This document shows, piece after piece, positions 1 to 6,593 of a DNA stretch of 26,930 nt; the stretch's first letter is position 1; the number at the start of each line of letters is the position of its first letter. The notes below the pieces were generated by a model that saw only the letters and a list, made by a program, of their open reading frames with translations, was not told the origin of the DNA and made no database searches. Made by a program: the position numbers and the translations under genes. Source of the DNA: a virus. The stretch covers positions 1 through 26,930 of IMG/VR virus record IMGVR_UViG_3300005095_000028. One strand, written 5' to 3'.

Positions 1-2
1 GT

Positions 3-833
3 TCAAAGTTTTCTACAAATTTATCAAATTCAGTAGATGGAACAAAGATAGCTGCAAATGTTATTAACTATGGAAGAATGGATGATGATAACGGATATCT
101 TGAAATACCTTATTGGATGCCAGATATTATTGAGCTTGAATCCTATACAACTCAAAATGTTGTTGGTGCCAAATCAATACTAACAAAAGATTTTTACTTT
201 GAAATAGTAAAAGGCTCAGAATCAATTAAGTCAACAAAAACAGATAGATTTGACACAACAAATGTAACTGCTCCATATCCAAATAATTACAACTCAGATT
301 TAGTAGTTGGATCAAGAAATGGATGGAGAGCATTCAAAAACGGCTCAGCATTTACAATAAAAGATCCAAACAGTTCAATAACTGCAAGCTTTACCGATGA
401 TACAGACAATATAGTTGCTGGTTCAATGAGCTCTAGTGGAGACAAACTATTCTTACTTATTGCACAACCATATGATGAAAATACTGGTGGAGATCAACAA
501 TTAACAGCATCAATTAGAACATATGATACAATAACAGGTGCACTTCTAGGAGCAGATACATTAACAATACCATCAAGTCATCAAGTTGTTGGAATACATA
601 AACCAACAGAAGAATCTAACTTGCAAGTTGTAATGAGAAAGTGGGCTGATGATGGAAATGGAACTTTTGTTGAAAATAATTCAGTAGTTCAAGCATTTAA
701 GGATGGTATAATGTTAAAAGAAATATCTTTATCAGACAAAGTTGATCTTGTTGGACTGAATTATTGGGAAGATGCAGAATTTATGTGTCTTAACACAACA
801 ACAGGAAGATGTATAAGATGTTTTGGAAAATAA
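3..833 (+). CDS. Tail or adsorption protein, 3' part only
   Basis: The reading frame is open from the first complete codon at base 3, so the gene starts left of the window; the first internal Met is at base 78. The visible 276 residues are rich in Ser, Thr, Asn, Asp and Gly and look beta-stranded, with short repeated strand-turn units such as KLFLLIAQPYDE and ASIRTYDTITGALLG. These resemble blades of a beta-propeller or a receptor-binding beta-domain. Three cysteines cluster at the extreme C-terminus (FMCLNTTTGRCIRCFGK). I recognise no specific family. Because fibre genes follow, a role in the tail, baseplate or host adsorption is inferred. Another beta-rich virion protein is equally possible. 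Confidence 0.6.
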   Translation, partial: SKFSTNLSNSVDGTKIAANVINYGRMDDDNGYLEIPYWMPDIIELESYTTQNVVGAKSILTKDFYFEIVKGSESIKSTKTDRFDTTNVTAPYPNNYNSDLVVGSRNGWRAFKNGSAFTIKDPNSSITASFTDDTDNIVAGSMSSSGDKLFLLIAQPYDENTGGDQQLTASIRTYDTITGALLGADTLTIPSSHQVVGIHKPTEESNLQVVMRKWADDGNGTFVENNSVVQAFKDGIMLKEISLSDKVDLVGLNYWEDAEFMCLNTTTGRCIRCFGK

Positions 834-856
834 AACTGAAAAAGAGTGGTAACAAT

Positions 857-1231
857 ATGAAGAAAAAAGATGAAAACATAGAAGAGCTATCTTGTCCGTA
901 TCATGGAAGGATAGAGTTCTTGGAAGAAGGTGTAAAGAAGATTAACAGTACATGTTGCTCTCAGCAACATATGGAACAGCGTGTAAAAACAAATATGCTT
1001 CTACAACAATTAATAGAGCAGTTTGAAACACTTAAAAATGACATAAAGAACCAGGATATAGAAATAGAGAAAAAGTATATAACAACAGTTAAAACATTGC
1101 AAGAGGAACTGAGAGATTTAAAGGCTTCACAGGAACAATTTAAGCGTTACTTTAATTATTTGGCTGGTGCAGTGTTTGTTATATATTTTCTTGGTCTCGA
1201 TAAAAAAATAAAAATATTACTAGGTGGTTAA
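857..1231 (+). CDS. Small coiled-coil protein with C-terminal membrane segment
   Basis: I place the start at 857 (124 aa, MKKKDENIEEL), just after the upstream stop. An in-frame ATG at 809 would overlap the upstream gene by 25 bases and add a basic extension. Residues about 45-95 are heptad-like and charged (IEQFETLKNDIKNQDIEIE), followed by one hydrophobic segment at about 99-115 (LAGAVFVIYFLGL) and a short basic tail. This layout resembles XhlA-type or other lysis-accessory membrane proteins. The N-terminal part carries C13-x2-H16 and C33-C34-x3-H38, a possible metal site. The lysis genes lie about 4 kb downstream, so a lysis role is only suggested. An anchor for a tail component is an alternative. 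Confidence 0.6.
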   Translation: MKKKDENIEELSCPYHGRIEFLEEGVKKINSTCCSQQHMEQRVKTNMLLQQLIEQFETLKNDIKNQDIEIEKKYITTVKTLQEELRDLKASQEQFKRYFNYLAGAVFVIYFLGLDKKIKILLGG

Positions 1232-1233
1232 TC

Positions 1234-1488
1234 ATGGCAGAGGAAATAGAAAACGGTAGAATAAATATAGATCAATCAGAAACGAAAACACCTGTGCTGG
1301 TTCAGGTAGCAAACTTTATTCAAGTACCAACATTTCCTGATGATGCATATGCTAGAGTATTTATATCAAAACATGGAGACATGAACCAAACATGGGTTGG
1401 ACTAACTCAGGAAACATGTATGTCAATAGAACCACCATTTTATGTTTACACAAAGTTACCTTGTGTGATACCATGTATGGAGGTTTGA
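1234..1488 (+). CDS. Hypothetical protein, 84 aa
   Basis: A short acidic protein that begins two bases after the previous stop, with GGTGG as a plausible ribosome site. It reads MAEEIENGRINIDQSE and then VLVQVANFIQVPTFPDD, suggesting a small beta-domain. It ends TKLPCVIPCMEV with two cysteines. I do not recognise a family. Tight spacing on both sides (two bases upstream, one base downstream) places it in one transcript with the fibre genes, so a small structural or fibre-associated role is likely. Confidence 0.6.
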   Translation: MAEEIENGRINIDQSETKTPVLVQVANFIQVPTFPDDAYARVFISKHGDMNQTWVGLTQETCMSIEPPFYVYTKLPCVIPCMEV

Positions 1489-1489
1489 T

Positions 1490-1810
1490 ATGGCATGGAG
1501 AAGAAGATATAAAGAAACTCACTTCGTAGGAACAAGAAGATCAGGGTGGAGAATACCAGACAAGCCTGAAGAAGAAGGAAATTATCTTCTAGGAATAGAT
1601 GAAGATGGTGTAGCAGGATGGAAAATGGCTACAGATGATGGATCAGATGTAACACTTGAAGATTTAGGTGGAGCAAAATTAAATGGTGATTGTGAAGAAC
1701 AATTTAGCGTAAAAGAAGCAACAGATGATTGTCATGCAGTAAACAAAAAGCAATTTGATGATAAAATAGACTGGTTGATAGCACAACCTATAGATGGTGG
1801 TTCATATTAG
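1490..1810 (+). CDS. Small tail-fibre-like protein, 106 aa
   Basis: It starts one base after the previous stop behind a strong GGAGG site. After a basic N-terminus (MAWRRRYKETHFVGTRRSGW) comes YLLGIDEDGVAGWK, then GAKLNGD and the run FSVKEATDDCHAVNKKQFDD. The last resembles the repeated '...V..AT.D..AVNKKY.D' units of phage tail fibres and collar spikes. It is too short to be a complete fibre and is probably one piece of the multi-gene fibre module that continues to 4663. The fibre assignment rests on motif resemblance only. Confidence 0.65.
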   Translation: MAWRRRYKETHFVGTRRSGWRIPDKPEEEGNYLLGIDEDGVAGWKMATDDGSDVTLEDLGGAKLNGDCEEQFSVKEATDDCHAVNKKQFDDKIDWLIAQPIDGGSY

Positions 1811-1824
1811 AAAGGAATTAAACT

Positions 1825-2571
1825 ATGGCAGTAATAAAAGAGATACGAATAAGAAAAGGTGATGACGCTAATTTACCAGCAGAAGCAGCTGAAGGTGAAT
1901 TGTTATTTTCAAAAGATATAGACAAGGTATATATTGGTAAAGGTGCTGGAGTTGCTCCAGTTCCAATAGCTACTAACTTAAGCAATGTTGCACTACTTGA
2001 TTCAAATGGAAAGATAGATAATTCTGTACTTCCACCATTAGCAATAAGCGAAACATTTGTAGTTGACAATGAATCTGATCAATTAGCACTTGATGTTCAA
2101 GCAGGTGACATTGCAGTTAGAACAGATGAGAATAAATCATACATTGCACTAAATTCAGATAATACAGATATGGAAGATTGGCAAGAATTGTTAACCCCAA
2201 CAGATGCAGTTCAATCAGTTAATGGTGAAACAGGTGTAGTTGTTCTTGATACAGATGATATAGATGAAGGAAATAATAATCTATACTTCACAGATGCAAG
2301 AGCACAAAACGCTGCAAAAGGACTAAAACTGCAAGATTTAAGTGATGTTGATGATACTGATCCAGCAGCCGGACAAGTATTGCAGTACGATAGTGGTACT
2401 GGTTCATATAAACCTGTAGATGCAGATACACTTGGATCGACAACATTCATTGGGCTAACAGATACAGAAGATGACTATACTGGAAAATCAGAGTATACGC
2501 TAAAAGTGAAAGCAGATGAATCTGGTGTAGAGTTTGTAGACGAGTCAATTATTGATGGTGGTATATTCTAA
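1825..2571 (+). CDS. Tail fibre protein with Mtd-like N-terminal domain
   Basis: This 248-aa protein begins IKEIRIRKGDDANLPAEAAE, followed by GELLFSKDIDKVYIGKGAG. That matches the N-terminal domain shared by many fibre and receptor-binding proteins (Mtd_N/hyaluronidase-like: 'R.G....L...EGE......K.YIG.G'). Residues about 45-90 include LLDSNGKIDNSVLP. Residues about 130-160 carry SVNGETGVVVLDTDDI and NLYFTDARAQNAAKGLKLQD, typical phage fibre connector sequences. It has an SD (AAAGGA) and ends by sharing its last base with the next start. It probably forms a trimeric fibre segment attached to the tail. Confidence 0.85.
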   Translation: MAVIKEIRIRKGDDANLPAEAAEGELLFSKDIDKVYIGKGAGVAPVPIATNLSNVALLDSNGKIDNSVLPPLAISETFVVDNESDQLALDVQAGDIAVRTDENKSYIALNSDNTDMEDWQELLTPTDAVQSVNGETGVVVLDTDDIDEGNNNLYFTDARAQNAAKGLKLQDLSDVDDTDPAAGQVLQYDSGTGSYKPVDADTLGSTTFIGLTDTEDDYTGKSEYTLKVKADESGVEFVDESIIDGGIF

Positions 2572-2888
2572 TGGACTATAAAACGATACTTCTTCATAGA
2601 ACATACACTATAGATAGTGTTCCTGACTCTTCAAGCGTAGATATGGGAGAGGTATCGTTGAATACTATAGATGGTAGATTCTATGCAAAAAAAGTTGATG
2701 ATGATTCTGCTAAACCTAATTTTTGGACATCAAATGATAGGCATATAATGCATAAGAACCAGATAGTGATAAGTGAAGATGCTGAAGTTGAACCTAACTA
2801 CAATTCACTATCATTAGGTCCTAAAATAACAATAGAAGAAGGATATACTGTAACAGTAGCAGAAGGTTCAGTATGGCAAATTATATAA
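2571..2888 (+). CDS. Small fibre-module protein with Mtd-like N-terminus
   Basis: The ATG overlaps the previous TAA by one base, implying translational coupling. The 105-aa product has HRTYTIDSVPDSSSVDMGEV followed by SLNTIDGRFYAKKVDD. This is the same 'G.(I/V).LN..DGR.Y.KK' signature found at the N-terminus of many phage tail fibres and Mtd-like receptor-binding proteins. The rest (ITIEEGYTVTVAEGSVWQII) looks like a short beta-helix or capping sequence. It follows 1825-2571, which carries a related domain, so the two may be serial pieces of one fibre or two alternative tips. The exact role is unknown. Confidence 0.75.
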   Translation: MDYKTILLHRTYTIDSVPDSSSVDMGEVSLNTIDGRFYAKKVDDDSAKPNFWTSNDRHIMHKNQIVISEDAEVEPNYNSLSLGPKITIEEGYTVTVAEGSVWQII

Positions 2889-2897
2889 GGAGAAAAC

Positions 2898-3218
2898 ATG
2901 GCATTAAAAACAGATAATTTAATACCAATAAATCAATCAGATAAAATTGTTGAGATACATAAGATTGCCAGAGTTGAAAATAACAAGATAATAGATATAG
3001 ATGATGCAGAAATAGCAGTTGATGCAGGTAGTGCAGAACAGTTAGCTACTGCAAGAACAATTACATTTAATGATGCTGTGACCGGTTCATATCAATTTGA
3101 TGGAAGCTCTGATGTTGCTGTATCTATGACATTGTCAGATGTGAATGTTGAAAACAAATTATCTGATTTTGATGCTATAACATCATCTGAGGCACAAGAT
3201 GATTGGAATGGAGCATAA
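2898..3218 (+). CDS. Small tail-fibre protein, 106 aa
   Basis: It starts after a strong AAGGAG site. The middle contains ATARTITFNDAVTGSYQFDG followed by SSDVAVSMTL. This is the classic phage fibre element 'A.A..I...G.V.G...FDGS.DV...', which occurs repeatedly in long tail fibres, but here one copy sits in a 106-aa protein. The C-terminus (NKLSDFDAITSSEAQDDWNG) is acidic. Placement between two other fibre genes and the near-contiguous stop and start at 3218/3221 support one fibre complex. Confidence 0.75.
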   Translation: MALKTDNLIPINQSDKIVEIHKIARVENNKIIDIDDAEIAVDAGSAEQLATARTITFNDAVTGSYQFDGSSDVAVSMTLSDVNVENKLSDFDAITSSEAQDDWNGA

Positions 3219-3220
3219 AC

Positions 3221-4663
3221 ATGGGATTAAAACAATATATTAGAGATTCAATAAAAACATATTTAACAATAGTAAAAGATGCACTGGATCTAAAATCTGA
3301 TGCTACGCATAATCATAACCTAAATGATCTATCAGAAAAAGATTATGATAGCCTAGATAATAAACCTGATTTATCAGATCTACACAATCATACAAATAAG
3401 ACAGTTCTTGATAAGTTTGGTGAAGACTCAGACGGTAAGCCTACTTACAATGGAAATGCAGTTGACACAGTTGTACCACAAAGAGATGTATATGATGGAT
3501 TAGATTCAGATGACAACACTATATCACTGTCAGCTAAACAAGGTAAAGTACTTAATACGAAGATAACAGATCATGTAGACGATACATCAAATCCACATGG
3601 AGTAACTAAAGACCAAGTAGGACTGGATCAGGTTGACAATACATCGGATGTGGACAAACCAATATCTACATCAGTACAAAATGCATTAGATGGCAAATCA
3701 GACACAAGTCATAACCATAATGGAGTATATATACCTGTTGGTGGAGACGAAACAATGAATGTTGATTTTGCAACAATATCATTACCAAACGATGGATATA
3801 TTTATACTAACACGAATAACGACGAAAGAGCAATGCTTAGAGACAATTGCTTAAAGCTTATATCAAAAGCAAGTGATACAGACAATAAAATAACTTTTTG
3901 GGTAAATGCATTTGATAATGCAACAGCTATTGAGATACTTGGCAAAGACAACAATGGAGATGTGGTAACAAACACATTTAAAATAACAAAAAATGGTTAT
4001 GTATCCATAAAGCACAAAGATGGAAGTATACATAACGAGATACCAGTTATATCAGATGGAAACATGTGTCAACAAGACGGAACTGTTGTTCTTGAAAAAC
4101 CAACTTTTATATTTATGGAGTATGTATCATACAAGCCAAACGATTGGTACACAGGTCACAATGATAGAGAACAGGTGGCACAACTAAACTACCATGCACA
4201 GCTACCTATAGATAAAGACGACTTTGATGATCAAACATTCTATTTTAGGTACACTGCACAAGGTTTTGTTACTGCAGAAAGAGATGATGCAGAAAAGAAA
4301 AATGGTGAAAACTACAAAATAAAAACATTTACAATACCAGTAAAAGGATTATATAGAGTATATATGGATATAGATTACTATAGACATAAGATGTATACTG
4401 ATGATTGGTTCGGACTTGGTATAACAGACAGATTAACAGAAACAGATGGAAGTATATCGCACCGATTAAGATCAATCCAGGTAATGACAGACGACTATAA
4501 GACTGCATCAGGAGATGATGTAAAAGGTCAATATAGATATACAGGTGAAAACTATTGGGTATTAGATGAAGGTGTTGAATTTACTCCTGCAATTCAAAGT
4601 TTTGATAGTGGATTCATTATACAAGCACAGGTCAAAGTTGAATTAATAGAAAGGAGAACATAA
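3221..4663 (+). CDS. Large tail fibre protein
   Basis: I choose the ATG at 3221 (480 aa, MGLKQYIRDSIKTYL), which follows GGAG by seven bases and the upstream stop by two. An in-frame ATG at 3203 would add six residues and overlap the previous gene. The N-terminal 170 residues are fibre repeats: LKSDATHNHNLNDLSEKDYD, then NPHGVTKDQVGLDQVDNTSD and TSVQNALDGKSDTSHNHNG. These are well known in phage fibres (T4 gp12/gp37-type and prophage fibre repeats). The His-x-His units may bind metal along the trimer axis. The C-terminal 190 residues, from about FIFMEYVSYKPNDWY, form a distinct beta-rich domain, probably a C1q/jelly-roll-like receptor-binding head. Confidence 0.88.
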   Translation: MGLKQYIRDSIKTYLTIVKDALDLKSDATHNHNLNDLSEKDYDSLDNKPDLSDLHNHTNKTVLDKFGEDSDGKPTYNGNAVDTVVPQRDVYDGLDSDDNTISLSAKQGKVLNTKITDHVDDTSNPHGVTKDQVGLDQVDNTSDVDKPISTSVQNALDGKSDTSHNHNGVYIPVGGDETMNVDFATISLPNDGYIYTNTNNDERAMLRDNCLKLISKASDTDNKITFWVNAFDNATAIEILGKDNNGDVVTNTFKITKNGYVSIKHKDGSIHNEIPVISDGNMCQQDGTVVLEKPTFIFMEYVSYKPNDWYTGHNDREQVAQLNYHAQLPIDKDDFDDQTFYFRYTAQGFVTAERDDAEKKNGENYKIKTFTIPVKGLYRVYMDIDYYRHKMYTDDWFGLGITDRLTETDGSISHRLRSIQVMTDDYKTASGDDVKGQYRYTGENYWVLDEGVEFTPAIQSFDSGFIIQAQVKVELIERRT

Positions 4664-5262
4664 TGTTTGAAAAAGACATAGAAAAATATAAACAGCAAGC
4701 ACTACTGTTTATAACAGGAAAAGAGTTAAGTGAGGGTGAAATCGATATTGAAGTATCAAAGTTGTCTGAAGACTTAAAAACAATATTTGATAAGAAAATA
4801 AATGAGTATTATATAATTAATTTAAAATCTGAGATACATGGATTAATAGAAGATTTATATAGAGACAAATATTTAGAGATAGCGTCTGCATTAAGTGGTA
4901 GAAAAATAAACCAAGCTGGAATTGAAGCATACAAGGTTAAATATCAAAAGGCAGTACAGTATTTATCTGGTCAAATACAAATAATACCAAAAGTTATAGA
5001 GCTAGAAGCTTTAAGTAGAGGCATAGATCCAGCACAACTAATAAATATAATATATTACAAAGGCAAGGCATGGAACAACATTGTAGATACAGTACTGCTT
5101 GCATTTGAGACATCAAGAGCAAAGATACAAAACAAGACAAGCGAAGAAGAATTGCTTAATGCATATAACAAGTTGATAGAAATAAAAAAAACTTCATTTG
5201 CAAATCAAGAAATTTTAGCAAATATAGAAAATTATGTGTTAGAATTAGTAAAGGATTTATAA
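4663..5262 (+). CDS. Helical fibre-associated protein, unknown
   Basis: The ATG shares a base with the fibre stop and has an AAAGGAG site. The 199-aa product is predicted mostly alpha-helical and charged, with no hydrophobic segment (MFEKDIEKYKQQALLFITGK; IIPKVIELEALSRGIDPAQL). A gene directly behind a large fibre gene is often a tail-fibre assembly chaperone, but I see no signature that confirms this here. It is coupled by one base to the amidase that follows, so it is produced with the fibre and lysis proteins. Confidence 0.6.
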   Translation: MFEKDIEKYKQQALLFITGKELSEGEIDIEVSKLSEDLKTIFDKKINEYYIINLKSEIHGLIEDLYRDKYLEIASALSGRKINQAGIEAYKVKYQKAVQYLSGQIQIIPKVIELEALSRGIDPAQLINIIYYKGKAWNNIVDTVLLAFETSRAKIQNKTSEEELLNAYNKLIEIKKTSFANQEILANIENYVLELVKDL

Positions 5263-5711
5263 TGAGAAGAATATGGAATATATCTATACACTGTAGTGCA
5301 ACTCCAACTGGATCAGCATTATCATACGATAAGTATCATAGAGAACATAATGGATGGTCTTCAATTGGATATCACTTTGTTATAGGAAACGGAATAACAA
5401 CTGATGGGTACATCAAGTCATTAGATGGTCAAATAGAAACCGGTAGATCACTTCAAAGAGACCCAGCAGCAGTAAGAGGATACAATAGTGGAATGATAGC
5501 TATTTGTTTGACTGGATCAGATTTTGATGATTTCACCAAAAAGCAATTTAAGTCACTTAGAAAATTACTAAATGATTTGATTAATAAATATGATATTGCA
5601 TTAAACAATATAAAAGGACATAGGGATTTTAGTACACCTGAGCATCCAATATATAAAAAATGTCCATGTTTTGATGTTCAAGCATTTCTTGATGGAAAGA
5701 TAAAGGAGTAA
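5262..5711 (+). CDS. N-acetylmuramoyl-L-alanine amidase (endolysin)
   Basis: This is a complete 149-aa type 2 amidase of the T7-lysozyme kind, which cleaves the bond between MurNAc and L-Ala in peptidoglycan. Zinc ligands are H10 (SIHCSAT), H120 (IKGHRDF) and C134 (YKKCPCFDV). Y37 in SIGYHFVI and K132 match the catalytic Tyr and Lys of T7 lysozyme (Y46, K128). The usual CPGF motif reads CPCF here, adding a cysteine beside the zinc ligand. No signal peptide or cell-wall binding domain is present, so release depends on the holin encoded next. It starts on the last base of the previous stop with an AAGGA site. Confidence 0.95.
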   Translation: MRRIWNISIHCSATPTGSALSYDKYHREHNGWSSIGYHFVIGNGITTDGYIKSLDGQIETGRSLQRDPAAVRGYNSGMIAICLTGSDFDDFTKKQFKSLRKLLNDLINKYDIALNNIKGHRDFSTPEHPIYKKCPCFDVQAFLDGKIKE

Positions 5712-5714
5712 ACT

Positions 5715-6137
5715 ATGGCACTGATGGATTTTAATCTTGGAGATATTGGATCAGTATTTAAAGATATCAGAGAAAGCATTACTGGAGAAGTTATAGAAGA
5801 CCCAGTAAAAAGAGCAGAATTAGAAGTCAAGCTAAAAGCATTGCAAAACGAGCTTTTGAAGGGTCAAATGGCAATAAATCAAGTAGAGGCTTCAAGTAAA
5901 TCACTATTTGTATCTGGAGCTAGACCTTTTGTAGTGTGGATCGGTGGATTTGCATTGGCATATGAGTTTATAGCTGCACCATTTTTGCACTCAATATTCA
6001 ATGTGTACGGTTATGATTTTCCGTTACCTGAATTAGATAGTGGAACATTAATGGCTCTAGTATCAGCACTGCTTGGTATTGGTGGATTAAGAACATATGA
6101 AAAGGCTAGAGGAATACATAACAATGTTGCTGAATAA
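5715..6137 (+). CDS. Holin, 3TM family
   Basis: The 140-aa protein has an amphipathic charged N-terminal half, then SGARPFVVWIGGFALAYEFI with AAPFLHSIFNVYG, then LPELDSGTLMALVSALLGIG and GLRTYEKARG. The RP...YEF..P, LPELD and GLRTYEK..G signatures are those of the 'holin of 3TMs' family (PF11351), which forms inner-membrane lesions that let the endolysin reach the wall. It sits three bases after the amidase stop behind AAAGGAG, forming a lysis pair. Its 3' end overlaps the left arm of an inverted repeat (6123-6131 with 6148-6156). Confidence 0.92.
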   Translation: MALMDFNLGDIGSVFKDIRESITGEVIEDPVKRAELEVKLKALQNELLKGQMAINQVEASSKSLFVSGARPFVVWIGGFALAYEFIAAPFLHSIFNVYGYDFPLPELDSGTLMALVSALLGIGGLRTYEKARGIHNNVAE

Positions 6138-6260
6138 TGAGTATGTAAGCAACATTAGGAGATAATTTAATGTCGAATATTAGTGTAGCAATTAATCTTC
6201 ATATATGTCTCCTTGATGTTTTCTCCTATACAACATATTGCTACACATTATTCGATATAT
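6123..6260 (+). other. Folded intergenic segment with competing stems
   Basis: The gap after the holin gene is dense with inverted repeats. A perfect 9-bp repeat, AATGTTGCT (6123-6131) and AGCAACATT (6148-6156), spans the holin stop. A 17-bp stem pairs 6173-6179 with 6249-6255 and 6183-6192 (GTGTAGCAAT) with 6237-6246. Its 44-base loop contains two TCTCC copies. These can pair upstream: AACAT/GGAGA (6151-6162) with 6208-6220, or TAGGAGA (6156-6162) with TCTCCTA (6222-6228). The pairings interleave, so either a pseudoknot forms or the stems compete. No promoter was found, so it is probably part of the lysis/portal transcript. It could be a processing site, terminator or translational control element. 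Confidence 0.55.
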
Positions 6261-6262
6261 AA
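6170..6262 (+). CDS. Possible 30-aa leader peptide
   Basis: An ATG at 6170 follows TAGGAGA (6156-6162) at good spacing and opens a 30-codon frame ending at 6262, where the stop overlaps the next gene's AAAAGGAG. The peptide (MSNISVAINLHICLLDVFSY, then TTYCYTLFDI) is hydrophobic with two Cys. Its own coding sequence contains the TCTCC copies able to pair with its SD, so its translation could be self-limiting, or it could act as a leader for 6277-6588. It may also be a chance frame within the folded RNA. No homology is claimed. Confidence 0.3.
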   Translation: MSNISVAINLHICLLDVFSYTTYCYTLFDI

Positions 6263-6276
6263 AAGGAGTAAATATT

Positions 6277-6588
6277 ATGTATCACAGTGTATATGGATAT
6301 ACAAAAATAGTGTCACCAAGAGGCATAGATATAACAATTAAAATAAGAAACAAAGAAAAAACACAGATCTATGGAAATTACAATATAAAACTTAAAATAA
6401 TAACAGAAATTGATAAATGTACAATAGTTGATGAAATACCTATTGAATGCAATAGTGATGATACATATACACTTCCATCTACTATATCAAACAGATTATC
6501 AGGTTATTACTATATAATATTTATATTAACTGACAAAACTTCTGGAGAGATACAAGAAGACAGAAGTAGATTGATTATAACGGAGTAA
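6277..6588 (+). CDS. Hypothetical small beta-rich protein
   Basis: I choose the ATG at 6277 (103 aa, MYHSVYGYTKIV), nine bases after AAGGAG. An in-frame ATG at 6238 lies inside the right arm of the folded segment and has no SD. The product alternates hydrophobic and polar residues (IDITIKIRNKEKTQIYGNYN; GYYYIIFILTDKTSGEIQED), suggesting an immunoglobulin-like or other small beta-sandwich. The family is unknown. It lies five bases before the portal start, so it may be a small virion or head-decoration protein, but that is only positional. Confidence 0.6.
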   Translation: MYHSVYGYTKIVSPRGIDITIKIRNKEKTQIYGNYNIKLKIITEIDKCTIVDEIPIECNSDDTYTLPSTISNRLSGYYYIIFILTDKTSGEIQEDRSRLIITE

Positions 6589-6593
6589 ATATT

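Noticed and set aside
809-857. Upstream in-frame ATG giving a 25-base overlap with the first gene
   Set aside because: The ATG at 857 avoids the overlap and the unusual basic extension; neither site has a perfect SD, so the choice is moderate.
1825-2888. Diversity-generating retroelement suggested by Mtd-like domains
   Set aside because: Only the N-terminal domain resembles Mtd; no reverse transcriptase, template repeat or variable repeat is in the window.
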